Part shown: positions 23,909 through 35,607 of the stretch, one piece after another
Layout: each line of letters starts with the position of its first letter
Position numbering within the stretch: the stretch's first letter is position 1
Assembly: GCA_025403435.1 (NCBI GenBank)
Contig: CM046341.1
Span: forward strand, 21,041,460-21,105,459
Origin: Artocarpus heterophyllus
Taxonomy: Eukaryota; Streptophyta; Magnoliopsida; Rosales; Moraceae
Length of the DNA: 64,000 nucleotides
Reading direction: 5' to 3'
Position numbers and translations under genes: made by a program
Notes under the pieces: model-generated
The model's database searches: none
Seen by the model: only the letters and a program-made list of their open reading frames with translations
What the model was told of the DNA's origin: nothing

Positions 23909-25565
23909 CGAGGTTTTTACATAAATTTGCAAGTTTGTGATCATGTTATATGCATAAATTTTGTGATCTTAATCTCTCCAATGCTTGAATTAAATTTTAT
24001 AAAGAGATGGCACTCTAGGTTTCTATATAATATATATGTTGTCATGGATTATATGGTGAATGTTTATTAATTAATTATGGTTGATTAAATTGTTGTTTAA
24101 TTATTTATTAATTAATTAATACCGGTTATGGTTCCTTAGAGGTTAGAATGTGTATCTAGGTTTTTCCTGTAATTAGATGGCGGACTATCATCTCCGTCTA
24201 GGAATTATTATTTAATTTTTAATTTGTAAGAATTTTGTAATTAAATAATTATTCGGAGAAGACGGAACGAGAAGTCGGAACTTAAAGATTGATGATGGCG
24301 TCTCCAGGTATTTCCTGAGTCTCTAATTTTATGTTTTTGAATTGTTGAAAATAAAATTGATGAATTGCATTAAAATTGTATTTTCTGGATTGAGGGTTTT
24401 CTGCTCGGTCGGCATGCCGGACCTCACAGTTCGGCAGGCCGAAGGTCACAGATCGGCAGGCCGGACGTACAGTCCGGCAGGCCGACAGTGGGGCAAAAAT
24501 TTTGGTGCTCTGCCGGCAGGCCGAACCTTCATGTTCGGCAGGCCGAACCACCATGATCGGCAGACCGATCACCCAGATCGGTCTGCCGACCGAGAGCTGC
24601 CAGGTGTCCAGAAAAGGTGCGATTTTTCCAGTGCAGTTTTAATTTTATTTTTGGGACGATTCTGAGAAACATTAAATTTGGATATGACCGGAAATATGAA
24701 GTGTTCGATTCATACGGGATTGAGGACTTGAAGATGGATATTACATGAAGAAGGATACAGCTTGAGGATTCAAGGATGAAGAATCGATAAATGTCTCGAT
24801 TATTCTCTTGTAATCTTAGTTTTTTTTTCTATTCTCTAGGGTGGAACCATAATATTACGGTTATTATTATTATTATGCTTGTAGCTTTGCTTGATTGCTT
24901 TGCTTGTCTGCATTATAATATGATTTACCATGTATATTGATAACATGTCATATAGAATAGGGAGTGCCGCTCATATTAAAATTGTTCTTGCATAATTTTA
25001 AAATAAAACCTTGACTTCAAAAGATTGAGTGAGAGAAGGTTTTCGAAGAGAGAACCTAAGGCCTCCATCGTTGGTCCATAGGAAGAACATGATGGTCCCA
25101 ACCCCTAGGAAGGGATTTCTATCATGTACCAGATTGGATCTCTGAAAGGATAAGCTATTTTAGTATGATTTATGGTTGCATACCCCTAGGTGGTGATTAT
25201 AAATCATGGATAAAATATTAAAACGGTGGTTATACACTCACGTTAATTTTATTATTAACCTCCCCTAGGAGCTCTGTTAATAAAATTAATGGCCAAAGAA
25301 ACGATTATTAGTATATGCTGGATCATACGGGTCCTGGATGGCATATATTAATCAGGAGGGGATCCGTGTTCCTGATTGAATTTGGCATGACTCCCCTAGG
25401 AGCTTGTTGAATTCTGAGTTGGGAATTATCGTTGTAAGGTTGTGAAATTTTCAAGGTTTTGACACATAAACACATTTGTATGATTTTACATGATTGTGTT
25501 ATCTTACTAAATTATTATATATGTTTGCTTATGTTTGGTATATGATTCTTTATTGTAGATTGAAA
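23909..25565 (+). other. Long leader of copia A with palindrome cluster and acceptor-like site
   Basis: Non-coding, with many upstream ATGs. A GC-rich cluster at 24408-24592 holds eight GGC palindromes with CGGC starts at 24410, 24432, 24454, 24475, 24514, 24536, 24558 and 24579: period 21-22 bp, with one missing unit. The leader ends with CTTACTAAAT (25502-25511), a T-rich tract and TTCTTTATTGTAG (AG at 25557-25558), eight bases before the gag ATG. These have the form of a branch point and 3' splice site. Confidence 0.7.
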
Positions 25566-28500
25566 ATGTCTAAAAACGTTTTATCATCGATACTTGACAA
25601 AAACCAATTAACCGGTGAGAACTATAATGATTGGAAACGGAACCTGGACATCGTCCTTTCCTTTGAGAAACTGAAATATGTTCTGACAACTCCTTGTCCT
25701 CCCGAGCCTACGGGAGACTCAAGTAATAAGCAATTCCAAGCGTACGACCGCTGGAAAGATGCTAATGATCAGGCCCGCTGCTATGTTATGGCTAGCATGA
25801 ATAACGTGCTGCAGGCTCAACATCAGGATTATGAGACTGCGAAGCAGATCTTGGATAATCTTGAGGACATGTTTGGAGGCCAGGCCATAACAAAGCGGCA
25901 AGGGGCGCTTTGGAAACTCTTAAACTATAGACAGAGACTGGGGACATCTGTAAAGGAGCACATGATGTTGGTCATGGGTTACCTCGCTGAGGCTCAAACC
26001 AATGGAGCCGACATCGATGCTGAAACTCAGATGACTATGGTCTTTGAGACTCTGTCTAAGGAATTATTCCGTTTAGAGCTACTTTTAATCTAAGCAATAG
26101 ACGGGATATGACCTTGACAGAACTGATGAAACAATTACAAGAGTTTGAACTGCTGATCAGGGAGTCTCCTGCTGGTGGAGAGGCCAATATGGTAGCTGCT
26201 TCTAGTTCCAATCCTAACTCTGGGAATGGAAAGAAGCAACGGGCCAAAAGTGGGAAGTCTTCTATTCCTATTGCTACCAAGAGCAAGAAGAAGAAGAAGA
26301 AGAACCCAAAGAAGCTTAAGTGCTTCTTTTGTGGTAAGGTCGGGCATATAAAGAAGCATTGCAAGGACTTCCTTTCCAAGGGAGGTAGGTGTGATCTTCT
26401 ATATTTAGAAACTTGTTTGGTTGAGGAATCCAGTGACATTTGGGTCATAGATTCCGGTGCAACTAATCATGTTTGTGTTTCTCTGCAGGGATTCAAAGAA
26501 ACGAGAAGTCTACTTCGTGAAGACTTAACGCTTCGGATGGGCGATGGATCCTTGGTCTCAGCGGAAGCAGTGGGAGATGTCCATCTTTATTTTGATAATT
26601 ATAGGAGTTTAATTTTGCGAGATTGTTTTTATGTTCCTAAATTTAAAAGGAATTTAATTTCTGTATCTTCTTTATTTAAAGACTCCTACGTGGTATCTTT
26701 TAATGAAAAAGTGGTCATTCGTAAAAACAAATCTTTTATCTGTTCTGGATGGATGCAAAATAATCTATATTTTATCAAACCTAAGATGGACCTATTGCTT
26801 AATGCTGAGATAAATGATAATGACTCAAAAAGACTTAAAACTTCTCACTCTAATAAGACTTATCTTTGGCATTTGCGCCTTGGCCATATTAACCTAAATA
26901 GGATTCAAAGGTTGGTAAGGGATGGACCTTTAAGTCACTTAAAGGTGGAATCTATACCTCAATGTGAGTCTTGTTTGGAGGGTAAAATGACCAAAAGACC
27001 ATACGGGTCTAAGGGCAATAGGGCCGAAGGGGTTCTAGAACTTGTGCATAGTGATGTTTGCGGACCGATGAACATCCGGGCACGAGGAGGGTATAAGTAC
27101 TTCGTTACTTTTATTGACGATTACTCAAGATATGGGTATGTATACCTAATGCACCACAAAAGCGAAACTTATGATAAGTTCAGGGAGTTTCGGGCTGAAG
27201 TGGAAAAGCAATTGGGTAGACCCATAAAGGCACTTCGATCTGATCGAGGTGGGGAATATCTTTCTGATGAGTTCTTGGGACACTTGTTAGAGAATGGGAT
27301 TTTATCCCATTTGACTGCGCCGGGTACTCCGCAGCAGAATGGCGTAGCAGAGAGAAGGAATAGGACTTTGTTGGACATGATTCGGTCCATGATGAGTTAT
27401 TCATCATTGCCTTTATCTTTTTGGGGATATGCACTACAAACCGCATGTTATCTTTTGAACAATGTGCCTTCAAAATCGGTCCCTAAAACTCCTCACAAGT
27501 TGTGGACAAGACGGAAGACATCCTTAAACCATATTCGCATATGGGGATGTCCAGCTCATGTCCTGTTTAAGGATCCGAATAAGTTGGAAGCACGTTCAGA
27601 AGTTTGCGTGTTTGTAGGATATCCAAAAGGGACTAAAGGGGGTTATTTTTATAACCCAAAGGAAAATAAAGTCGTGGTTTCAACTAATGCAACTTTCCTT
27701 GAGGAGAGTTACATGAACGACTTTAAACCTCAAAGCAAAGTGGTGCTTGAGGAGTTGAGGGGTAATCCGTTTACTCCAGAGGTTCCGAACGAAACCATTC
27801 CGATCGGTGTAGAAAAACCAAACAAACCTGAACAACAACCTCAGGGGCTTCGGCGTAGTGGGAGGATCGGGCGTCAACCTGAGAGGTATATGTTCAATGG
27901 AGAGGTCTTTTTGGCTGAACCGGATGAACATGACAGGGATCCTTATACTTACGCAGAAGCTATGGAGGATGTTGATTCAAGACTCTGGACAGAGGCCATG
28001 AACATTGAGATGAAGTCTATGGAGACTAATCGGGTCTGGGAGCTTGTGGATCTTCCCGAAGGGGTAAAACCCATAGGGAGTAAGTGGATCTACAAGAGGA
28101 AAAGAGGAGTGGATGGAAAGGTCGAAACCTTTAAGGCTAGACTGGTAGCTAAGGGTTATACGCAAAAGGAAGGAATCGATTATGAGGAAACCTTTTCGCC
28201 TGTAGCCATGGTTAAGTCCATCCGGATTCTCTTGTCCATAGCTGCCGCTCTCGACTACGAGATTTGGCAGATGGATGTCAAGAAGGCTTTTCTGAATGGC
28301 TATCTTGATGAGTCCATTTATATGGAACAACCAGATGGGTTCAAGGTCGCGGGTCAAGAGGGTAAGGTTTGTAAGCTGCTAAAGTCAATTTATGGACTTA
28401 AGCAGGCTTCTCGTTCTTGGAACATAAGATTTGATCAAGTGATCAAGACTTATGGGTTCTCACAAAATGTGGATGAACCATGTGTTTACAAACACATTAA

Positions 28501-29509
28501 GAATGGGAAGGTGGTTTTTCTACTACTCTATGTAGATGACATTCTGCTAATTGGCAATGACGTTGGGGCATTGTCATCGGTCAAATTATGGTTGACCAAG
28601 CAGTTTGACATGAAGGACTTGGGTGAGGCTAATTTTGTTCTCGGTATCCAGATCTTTCGGGATAGGAAGAACAAAATGATAGCTTTGTCACAGGCCGGCT
28701 ACATAGATAAAATTCTCAGGAGGTTTGCAATGCAGGATTCCAAGAAAGGTGGGCAACCATCTAGGTCTGGAATTACTCTTTCTAAGAAAGACTCTCCAAA
28801 GTCTTAAGAAGAAAGAGAATACATGAAGAAGGTGCCTTATGCTTCGGCAGTGGGTAGTCTCATGTATGCCATGCTTTGCACTCGACCGGATATTAGCTAT
28901 GCAGTCGGGATAGTGAGTCGATTTCAGGCGGATCCAGGACCGAACCATTGGGTTGCGGTAAAGCATATTTTCAAGTACCTGAGAAGGACTCGAGGGTATA
29001 TGCTTGTGTATTCGGGTGAGGATTTAACTCCTCTAGGATACACTGATTTGGATTTTCAATCCTGCCTGGATTCTAGGAAATCGACATCGGGGTTTGTGTT
29101 TACTCTGGGTGGCGGTGCCATCAGTTGGAGAAGTGCGAAGCAAGATTGCACTTCGGATTCAACGATGGAGGCCGAGTATGTGGCGGCTAGTGATGCTTCG
29201 AAAGAAGCAGTGTGGCTCCGCAAGTTCCTTGGGGATCTTGAGGTAGTTCCTGGTATGGATAAAGCGGTATCACTGTACAGTGATAACAGTGCAGCGGTAG
29301 CTAATGCTAAGGAACCAAGATTTCACAAGAAGAGTAAGCATATTGATCGAAAGTATCATGTGATAAAGGACTTCGTTGAGAGCGGGCATGTCACGGTGTG
29401 CAAGATCGCGTCAGAGGACAATTTAGCTGATCCATTTACGAAGACACTTTCTGGGAGAGTCTTGAAAGGCATGTGGAAGTTATGGGGATGCGAAATTTGC
29501 AGTATTTAC
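25566..29509 (+). pseudogene. Gag-pol polyprotein of copia A, three inactivating changes
   Basis: ATG 25566 (MSKNVLSS..) starts a UBN2-type gag. A one-base deletion near 26065 ends that frame at 26093; elements B and C are continuous at this point. Frame 26108-28807 (899 codons) carries: zinc knuckle C72-C75-H80-C85; retropepsin D115-S-G-A; integrase finger H255/H260/C286/C289; integrase core D316, D379, E415 (a D,D-35-E triad); RVT_2 with YVDD at 808-811 (28529-28540). An in-frame TAA at 28805 separates the RNase H part (from about 28823; MEAEYVA, YSDNSAA, NLADPFTK). A further one-base deletion near 29463 shifts the last 20 or so codons off the normal stop near 29509. The protein would act in the virus-like particle: packaging, cleavage, reverse transcription and integration. 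As written it cannot be made whole. Confidence 0.93.
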
Positions 29510-29520
29510 TCACTTAGTGC

Positions 29521-29530
29521 AAGTGGGAGA
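29521..29530 (+). other. Polypurine tract of copia A
   Basis: AAGTGGGAGA, one base before the 3' LTR at 29532; conserved with element B. Confidence 0.75.
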
Positions 29531-29531
29531 T

Positions 29532-31564
29532 TGTTAGACATGTATGCTCTAAGGAGTAAAAATGTAATACGTTTTTGGAGACATTTTTATCAATAAAGAA
29601 TTTATTCATTTATATATACCAAATATTGTCCTCTTTACGTTCATATTTGTTGAATGTATGATAAGTAAACAGTAGTCTGAGACTGTCAGTCTAAACCTTA
29701 AGAGTTGGGCATATGATGGGATGATTATGCGGTAGACACGACTCTTAAGGTGATGGTCTAAAATATATGATCCGCAATCGAGGGAATATAGTTGGGCGCT
29801 TTATTCATGTAAAGATTGTTATGTTGTCTATATCCCTTTTGGGAGATGGTTTGTCTTGGCCATCGGAGTTGGACTCCGTGAATAGAAACATTGGCGCGTT
29901 GTCATAGGTGACGATGTGTTGGATCGGGACATAAAGTGAATTGATTTGGATTAATAATTTTGTCTTGGCAAATCGATTCACTTTAGACAATCATTTGTAT
30001 TGTATCTTAATCCTGAGATGAATAATGGGCCCGTTGTCTCGACTTGTGTCGTTTGATGTACCAATGGGTGACTCCCACATCTCTATAGTGGCATGCATGC
30101 CGGTACGTTGGAGGCATGACTCTTGGTAGCGTAGACTTGTTATTCATAGATATGGAATCCATAGCTCCTCTTTAGGAGTAATGATATCCTCTTATATGCG
30201 TTGTCCTGTAATTGGAAAACTGGAGCGCTCAACCATTTGGATACATAGGTGTAACCGAATGGTATACTATCTTTGGATGGTAAGTTTTCTAATGGTGAGA
30301 CAATGGAACGTAAGATAAAAATAATCGGGAAGGTAAGACAGAACTTGTCCTTAAGCCGATTATGGATGATCATATGGGGATGCGATACACTATGATATGT
30401 CATGGAGACTTAGCTACACGAGCTTCGTAATTCTATAAAGTTCGAGAGTGCAGCTCCAAGCTTTTAGTGGAGTAGCGTTGGAGTTGATAATTGTGAAATG
30501 TATATCTGGGATATTGGGTTTCATAATTATCATGAGCTTGAACTTTATAGGTCCATTTTGGTCCCCTTTGCTAGCTCACAAAATCCTGTAACGACACGGC
30601 GTGCTTTTCCAATAATTGGTGACTTATGTCGGATTTATCAGATTGGTTTAAAATTTATAAGAATCAAATATTTCATGTCTGTTTATCGGTTGAATTAATT
30701 ATGTAAGAAATTAGTTCAAGATGAACTTGTTGAATTATGGCGTTCGGATAATTCTTGTCTGTTTATCGGTTGTTTTAATTTTGGACAATTAGAACAAGAT
30801 AAACTTGTAGAATTATTGTGAATTGATTTATTTTCTTAGAGATTATCTTGATAAAGTTTGTTTTGATCAGATATCTTTTCTATTGGGCTATTTGAATCAA
30901 AACTGAGACTTTATCCTTTAGAATCTCGGGTGGAAAATAAAAGATTCGCGGAGATTTTTTCTCGGCAGTTCGGCATGCCGGATGACGTGTTCGGCCTGCC
31001 GAACTGGTCAGTTCGGCCTGCCTATCACACAGTTCGGCATGCCGACCGCGACAGTTAAGATTACGCATTTTTCACGCGTATCTTATCAGATATTGATCCG
31101 AACTTGATTCTGTTTCGATTTTTGAGACCTAATCTGATATGGACTGACCCCAAGGACCAATAGGTATAAAAAGGGAGTGAGTCTAATGATTTACTCAGAT
31201 CAATTTGAGAGATTAAGAGTGATACTCTTCTAGTGAGCATCTGAAAACTCCCTGAGAGCTTTTGTTCACAAATCACGAACACTAGCTTTGGGTTCTTTCT
31301 ATTGGTTGGAAGGAGAGTCACCGGTGGAAGAGCTGTACGTGTGAGCCCACACTCACTCCGGTTGTGGATAGAGAATAGCAAAGAAGACCAGTTGGTTGAG
31401 GCTCTTCTGGAACGTTACTTCTCTACACAGGTCGCGGAGGTTCTTCGGCACACTGAGGTTAGTAAGATCTGTTTAATTTATACATATAACATGTCAAACT
31501 TGTGTTTTGGAAAATACTCTGATGAAAAATTTTAAAAATTCCGCTGCGCACTTTGTTTCCAACA
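29532..31564 (+). repeat. 3' LTR of copia A
   Basis: 2033 bp, about eight differences from the 5' LTR and no indels. TATA box 31164-31171. Followed by the ATATA duplication. Confidence 0.96.
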
Positions 31565-31569
31565 ATATA
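31565..31569. repeat. Target-site duplication of copia A (right)
   Basis: ATATA, identical to 21857-21861. Confidence 0.93.
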
Positions 31570-33746
31570 GACTGGCAACTTGATCCTACTAATTACTGTG
31601 GTCAGTTTATCGTTAAAGCCAACTAGGGTAGTATTGGTTTTCTTGATTTCCTTCTCATTGATTTTCATTTCTCTTAAAGTTGAGAGAAATAGAATGTTTG
31701 TTGAGCTTCCATTGTTGATGAGAACCTTTTTAATCTCGTAGTTCACGACATTGAGCTTGATAGCAAGTGTGCCGTCATGCGGTCTATCAAGCCTTGATGC
31801 CTTGTTACTATAAGATGACATTGAGTAATCATTATACTTCTTGTCATTTGTCCTGCTGCTAGTTAGTAGACTCATCCTTTTTTGGTGGGCCTTAATTTGG
31901 TAACAGTACCTCTATTGTAAACTAAGCCTTCGCAAATAGCTCTGATCACTTTTCTCACTAGCAATGGTGGTGGTGTTTTCTCTTGGACTCGAGCATTCCT
32001 TTGCCCATTTCACTTGTGATCAAGCTTGTTTGTTTGTCTGCCTCTTTCTAATAGGAACTCCCTTGGATGGCTTTTCTTCAACAACTTCACTATCTCTATT
32101 TACAGAGCTTTGTAATCGATCATCATGTGGTTGGTGTCTTGGTGGAATTGACATTTGGATTGGTTGCGTCTCTAGAGCCATCTTTCTTGGCCATCTGACA
32201 TAGTATTTCCCTTTGAGCTAAATAATTAGATCAGTTGGTGATATGTTTAGTGCATACCTTGGTGGAGACAATGGCCTTTTGTTCCCTCATTAGGTCCTTG
32301 TTCATTTTTCCTCATCCATTCCTTCTTTGGCAAGGTCTTACTTTGCTCTCTTTGCCTAGGTCTAGACTTGGGTGGTGGTCACTCTATCCTACCAAGTGGT
32401 GGTCACTCTATCCTACTCTAAGCTCTCGTTCTTGCTAGTTCTCACTCGAATTGTTTGTTTTCCTCCTCTAGATCTATCCATTCTTTTACTTGATTAAGTG
32501 CTTCTTGGATCATCTTGGATAGTATGAGTAGTTATTATCTTTGAACGGAGACTTATGCAATAATCCATTCTTCAGTGCTTCCATATGGTGCCATCCTCTA
32601 ATTTTGAGATTTCCAAAATAGCCTTCCCAAACCTCTTAATGTAAGCCCATAGAGTTTTGCCATGGTTTTGAACAACCGATCAAAGTTCCTTGGTGGTTTT
32701 GCCTATCTTAACATGAACTACGTATGCTTTGACGAAGGAATCGACCAATTCCTCAAAGTTGTCAATCGACTCAGGAGGCAAATTACTAAACAATCATAGT
32801 GTTGGCCCTTTTAGACTCTGCGTGAACAATTTGTACATCATTTCATCAAGTATTGAATCTGGGATGTTCGTAGTGCTTACCATATTTCTATACTGAAAGA
32901 GGTGGTCTTTGGGGGTCCACGGTTCCATCGAATTGAGCAAAGACTAGATTTTGGTATTTTGAAGGTATGACTGATGTAATTCTTCTCATGAAAAGAGTTT
33001 CACGAATGTTCTTGGAGATGTCATCGAGTGTTGGGGTCTTGCTAGCAACGTTGATGACCTTCTAATCAACCTTTTCTTCGACGAGCTTTGTGTTTTGCCC
33101 AAGCATGTCTCGCATCATTTGTTGGATGGACTCTATGGTCAATGAGGTTGGAACAGGAGTGGTGATAGGCTATTGAATTGTTAACTCGATTCCTCCACTA
33201 GGCATCCCAAAAACTCCTAATTCTTGCCTCCCAACATCTAGCGGTGGAGTTGTCGTTTCTGTTGCGGTTATCGGGATAAATGAGATCATAGGAGTTGATG
33301 CATTGTAGTCATGGCTGCTGGTGTTGGCATTGTGTACAAGGGTTGCATCCTGCCAATAGGACTGAACATAGGCTATTGTTTGGTGAACGACAGTGTTTGG
33401 TACTACCACTACTTTGTCAGAGTAGTCAAATATGTAGAACACGGGTAATAGTAAGAATACGTCGAGAGTTGAGAGCTCTGATAGCTGACTTGGCTTTTGA
33501 GTGAATTGTTCTCGTTGTTGAGCTGCTTAAGCCACCATCTTGCTCTTGAGATCAAGATGCTTGCTCCTCAAGCAGCTTCTTCAACGATTCAACTTTTACT
33601 AAAAGAACTTCAATTTGCTCATCCCCCTGTGGAGTGATTCGTGTGTCTTCACTTTGCTTGTCACGAACATTCTAGTTGCTGCTATCATCGGCCATTTCTG
33701 CTAGTAGTTAAAGCTATTAGGATCCCTCAGGCTAGAGATCTAAAGG

Positions 33747-33764
33747 TCCCAAGAAGGCGCCAAA
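33747..33764 (-). other. Primer binding site of gypsy element G
   Basis: On the minus strand this reads TTTGGCGCCTTCTTGGGA, just downstream of the 5' LTR and 50 bp before the gag ATG. It resembles the TTTGGCGCCGTCTGTGGGA site common in Tat-type elements, with some decay. Confidence 0.65.
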
Positions 33765-33774
33765 CTATAGACGT

Positions 33775-34589
33775 TGAATCTACAGTCAAATTTAACTATA
33801 TTAAATTATCAACTAAGCAATATATTCAAGCAATTTAGGATCTCAAATCATCATTATTAGATCTTAGTCAACTTTAGAAACATGATTAGTAAGCAAATTA
33901 TAGGAAAATTAGTTTAATGAAGTAAATATAAGAAATCAAATGCAGAAAAAAAAAAAACTAAAGATACTAAATATCATGTTTAAAGTGGTTCACTCAGCTA
34001 CTTACACTGTTCTTCACTATGATAGAAAATTAAGTACAAAGTACAAATTTGAGTGTAAAATTAAAGAAAAATACTTCTGAAAATATTTTTACAGAGTTTT
34101 GACTAATATGAAAGAATTTTGATCTCCCCATTTGGTGTCTCGAACCTCTATTTATAGAGATCTTTTTAATGATTGTGGGCTTTAATTGGCAGAGAGAGAG
34201 CCTATTAGTGATCAAAACTGTGGGACACATGTCAGTCCCCAATTGGGCACATGTTTCGGGCCATACTCCCATGTTCTCCTTTGTGCTTGAGTGGATGTTC
34301 CCTTACAATCGTTGAGTTCGAGTCTATTTCGGTGATCCCATCGAACCAACACTTTGATGGATAACGTGTGAATCCATCCCAAGTGAACTAAATAGATACT
34401 CTAATTGAACCAAAACTATTAAACCAATCAATTATGTCATTCAAACGAACAAGGACTGATGAACCCAATAGCAACAACTGGCCTAAATCGACCACTCTCA
34501 TTGGGTTCGATTCGTTCAATCTGAGAACAAGGCACCACATGTTGGGCCGTCAATCCATGATTTAGGCTAGTCCAAATCACACCCCAACA
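33775..34589 (-). repeat. 5' LTR of gypsy element G
   Basis: About 815 bp. On the minus strand it begins TGTTGGGGTGTGATTTGG and ends GATTCA. It has a TATAAATA promoter (plus-strand positions 34149-34156) about 375 bp from its 3' end. The flanking 34590-34594 (AATGT) would be one copy of the target duplication; the 3' LTR is not in the window. Confidence 0.7.
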
Positions 34590-34656
34590 AATGTTGGCTC
34601 AAATCTAATGCCAAGTAGATCCTTGTCGCACCTAATCTCCTTTTTATATTATCATT

Positions 34657-35607
34657 TGTTAGATAGATGGCTTTAAAGCATTTTATGTTCTGTAAAAGAA
34701 ATATGTATAAATAAATAAAGTGAATTAATTCATTATATTTACGTGTATGTATATTTAAGTACTTTATAATTATCATTAAAATTTTATAATTATCAATGTG
34801 ACTTTAAATATTGTATTATAAGTGCTATATACAAGAGAATAATATTTAAGAATGATAATTAAAACGGTCAATATCATATAGTTAATTATTATAATTAATT
34901 ATTCAATTAAATTATGGAATATTTAGTTGAGCGCTACTAATGAAGGTTATTTTCATTAAGAACAAAACGGTCTTATTCAAACTGGTAATTTAGTGTCATT
35001 AAATAAATCCATTGTACATAATGAGATTTTATGTAGGATCAAGACATGGTGTGCTATGAACAGCTAATAATTTTCGTTAAATATAGCAAGTTCCATTCAT
35101 ATCGACCGATGGTCATATATAGAATGATCTTAATCTTGAGTTATTAGTATATACCTATTTATGGATTTATGTCCTTTGATTTACTCGGCACGGATTTAAA
35201 AATCTAACCCTAGTCCTGTATATTGGAGGTATAATGAAGTAAGTAGCCAAGAATGCTAATATTACAACGAAATTCATTCCTTCTCTAATGAGAAGCAGAC
35301 AAATAATTCTCTTGAGCATTAATTCTAGGCTGGAATAATAAGAGTGCTCAAGTCATGATTAAGGTCATGAATTTATTTTTCATTAGATTATTAATGATAT
35401 TGGAAGATGAAAAAGTAATTATAGAAGCTAATGGATTTTACCTAACTCCAATTATGAATTATTTATGGATAAGCGACTTATATGTAATGATTATATTCAA
35501 TGGACGACTATAAGAAATAAGTAATTAAATATCTAGAATTTCAAGTGCAATTCTAAGTATTTAGTGGAGTTACATTAGAATTAATAAAAGAGTAGTATAT
35601 TAATTAA
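34657..35607 (+). mobile_element. Old copia-type LTR H, first part
   Basis: It starts TGTTAGATAGATGG and shares with the LTR of D (55350-57355) a TAAATAAATAAAGTGA block, an AATGAGATT..TAGGA(T/C)AAGAC block, ATTCCTTCTCT, GACTTATATGTAATGATTATAT and a block ending in GGAGT(T/A)ACA. It is interrupted by a Harbinger-like element after 35607 and resumes at 37175. It is non-coding. Confidence 0.55.

Larger units (their letters stand above)
21862..31564 (+). mobile_element. Young full-length Ty1/copia element A
   Basis: 9703 bp with two 2033-bp LTRs, an exact 5-bp target duplication, an initiator-tRNA primer site, a 1.67-kb leader, gag-pol and a polypurine tract. The domain order integrase before reverse transcriptase defines Ty1/copia. 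I count about eight differences between the LTRs (0.4 percent), so the insertion is recent. Gag-pol has three breaks (see the gag-pol entry), so this copy needs proteins from another member. The long LTRs recall Angela/Tork-type elements, but I cannot assign the lineage from sequence alone. Confidence 0.97.
18523..33695 (-). pseudogene. Gag-pol of Tat-like Ty3/gypsy element G, split by copia A
   Basis: Read leftward from ATG at 33695 (MADDSS..). Retrotrans_gag lies at about 32845-32580, a decayed zinc knuckle near 32200-32100, and a retropepsin motif VLINNGSSTN near 31735-31690 with the catalytic Asp changed to Asn. Copia A then interrupts at 31564-21862. After it come ILGRPWIHS near 21800, RVT_1 with YIDDMLVKS at 20919-20890, RT_RNaseH_2 at 20600-20320, a second archaeal-type RNase H at about 20060-19860 (ATNNKAKYE, then a VESDS motif), the integrase H2C2 finger at 19480-19380, rve at 19377-19087, and a C-terminal segment ending NAHHFRKYY at the stop 18523. 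The double RNase H is diagnostic of the Tat lineage. Stops and frameshifts throughout show it is dead. Confidence 0.85.

Noticed and set aside
26040..26110. Gag and pol of element A in different frames, as in programmed -1 or +1 frameshifting
   Set aside because: Elements B and C read straight through this point in one frame; A lacks a single T. It is a mutation, not a recoding site.
33775..34589. Search for the matching 3' LTR of G in 328-904
   Set aside because: I found no convincing similarity in either orientation; the 3' LTR is probably left of the window or lost.
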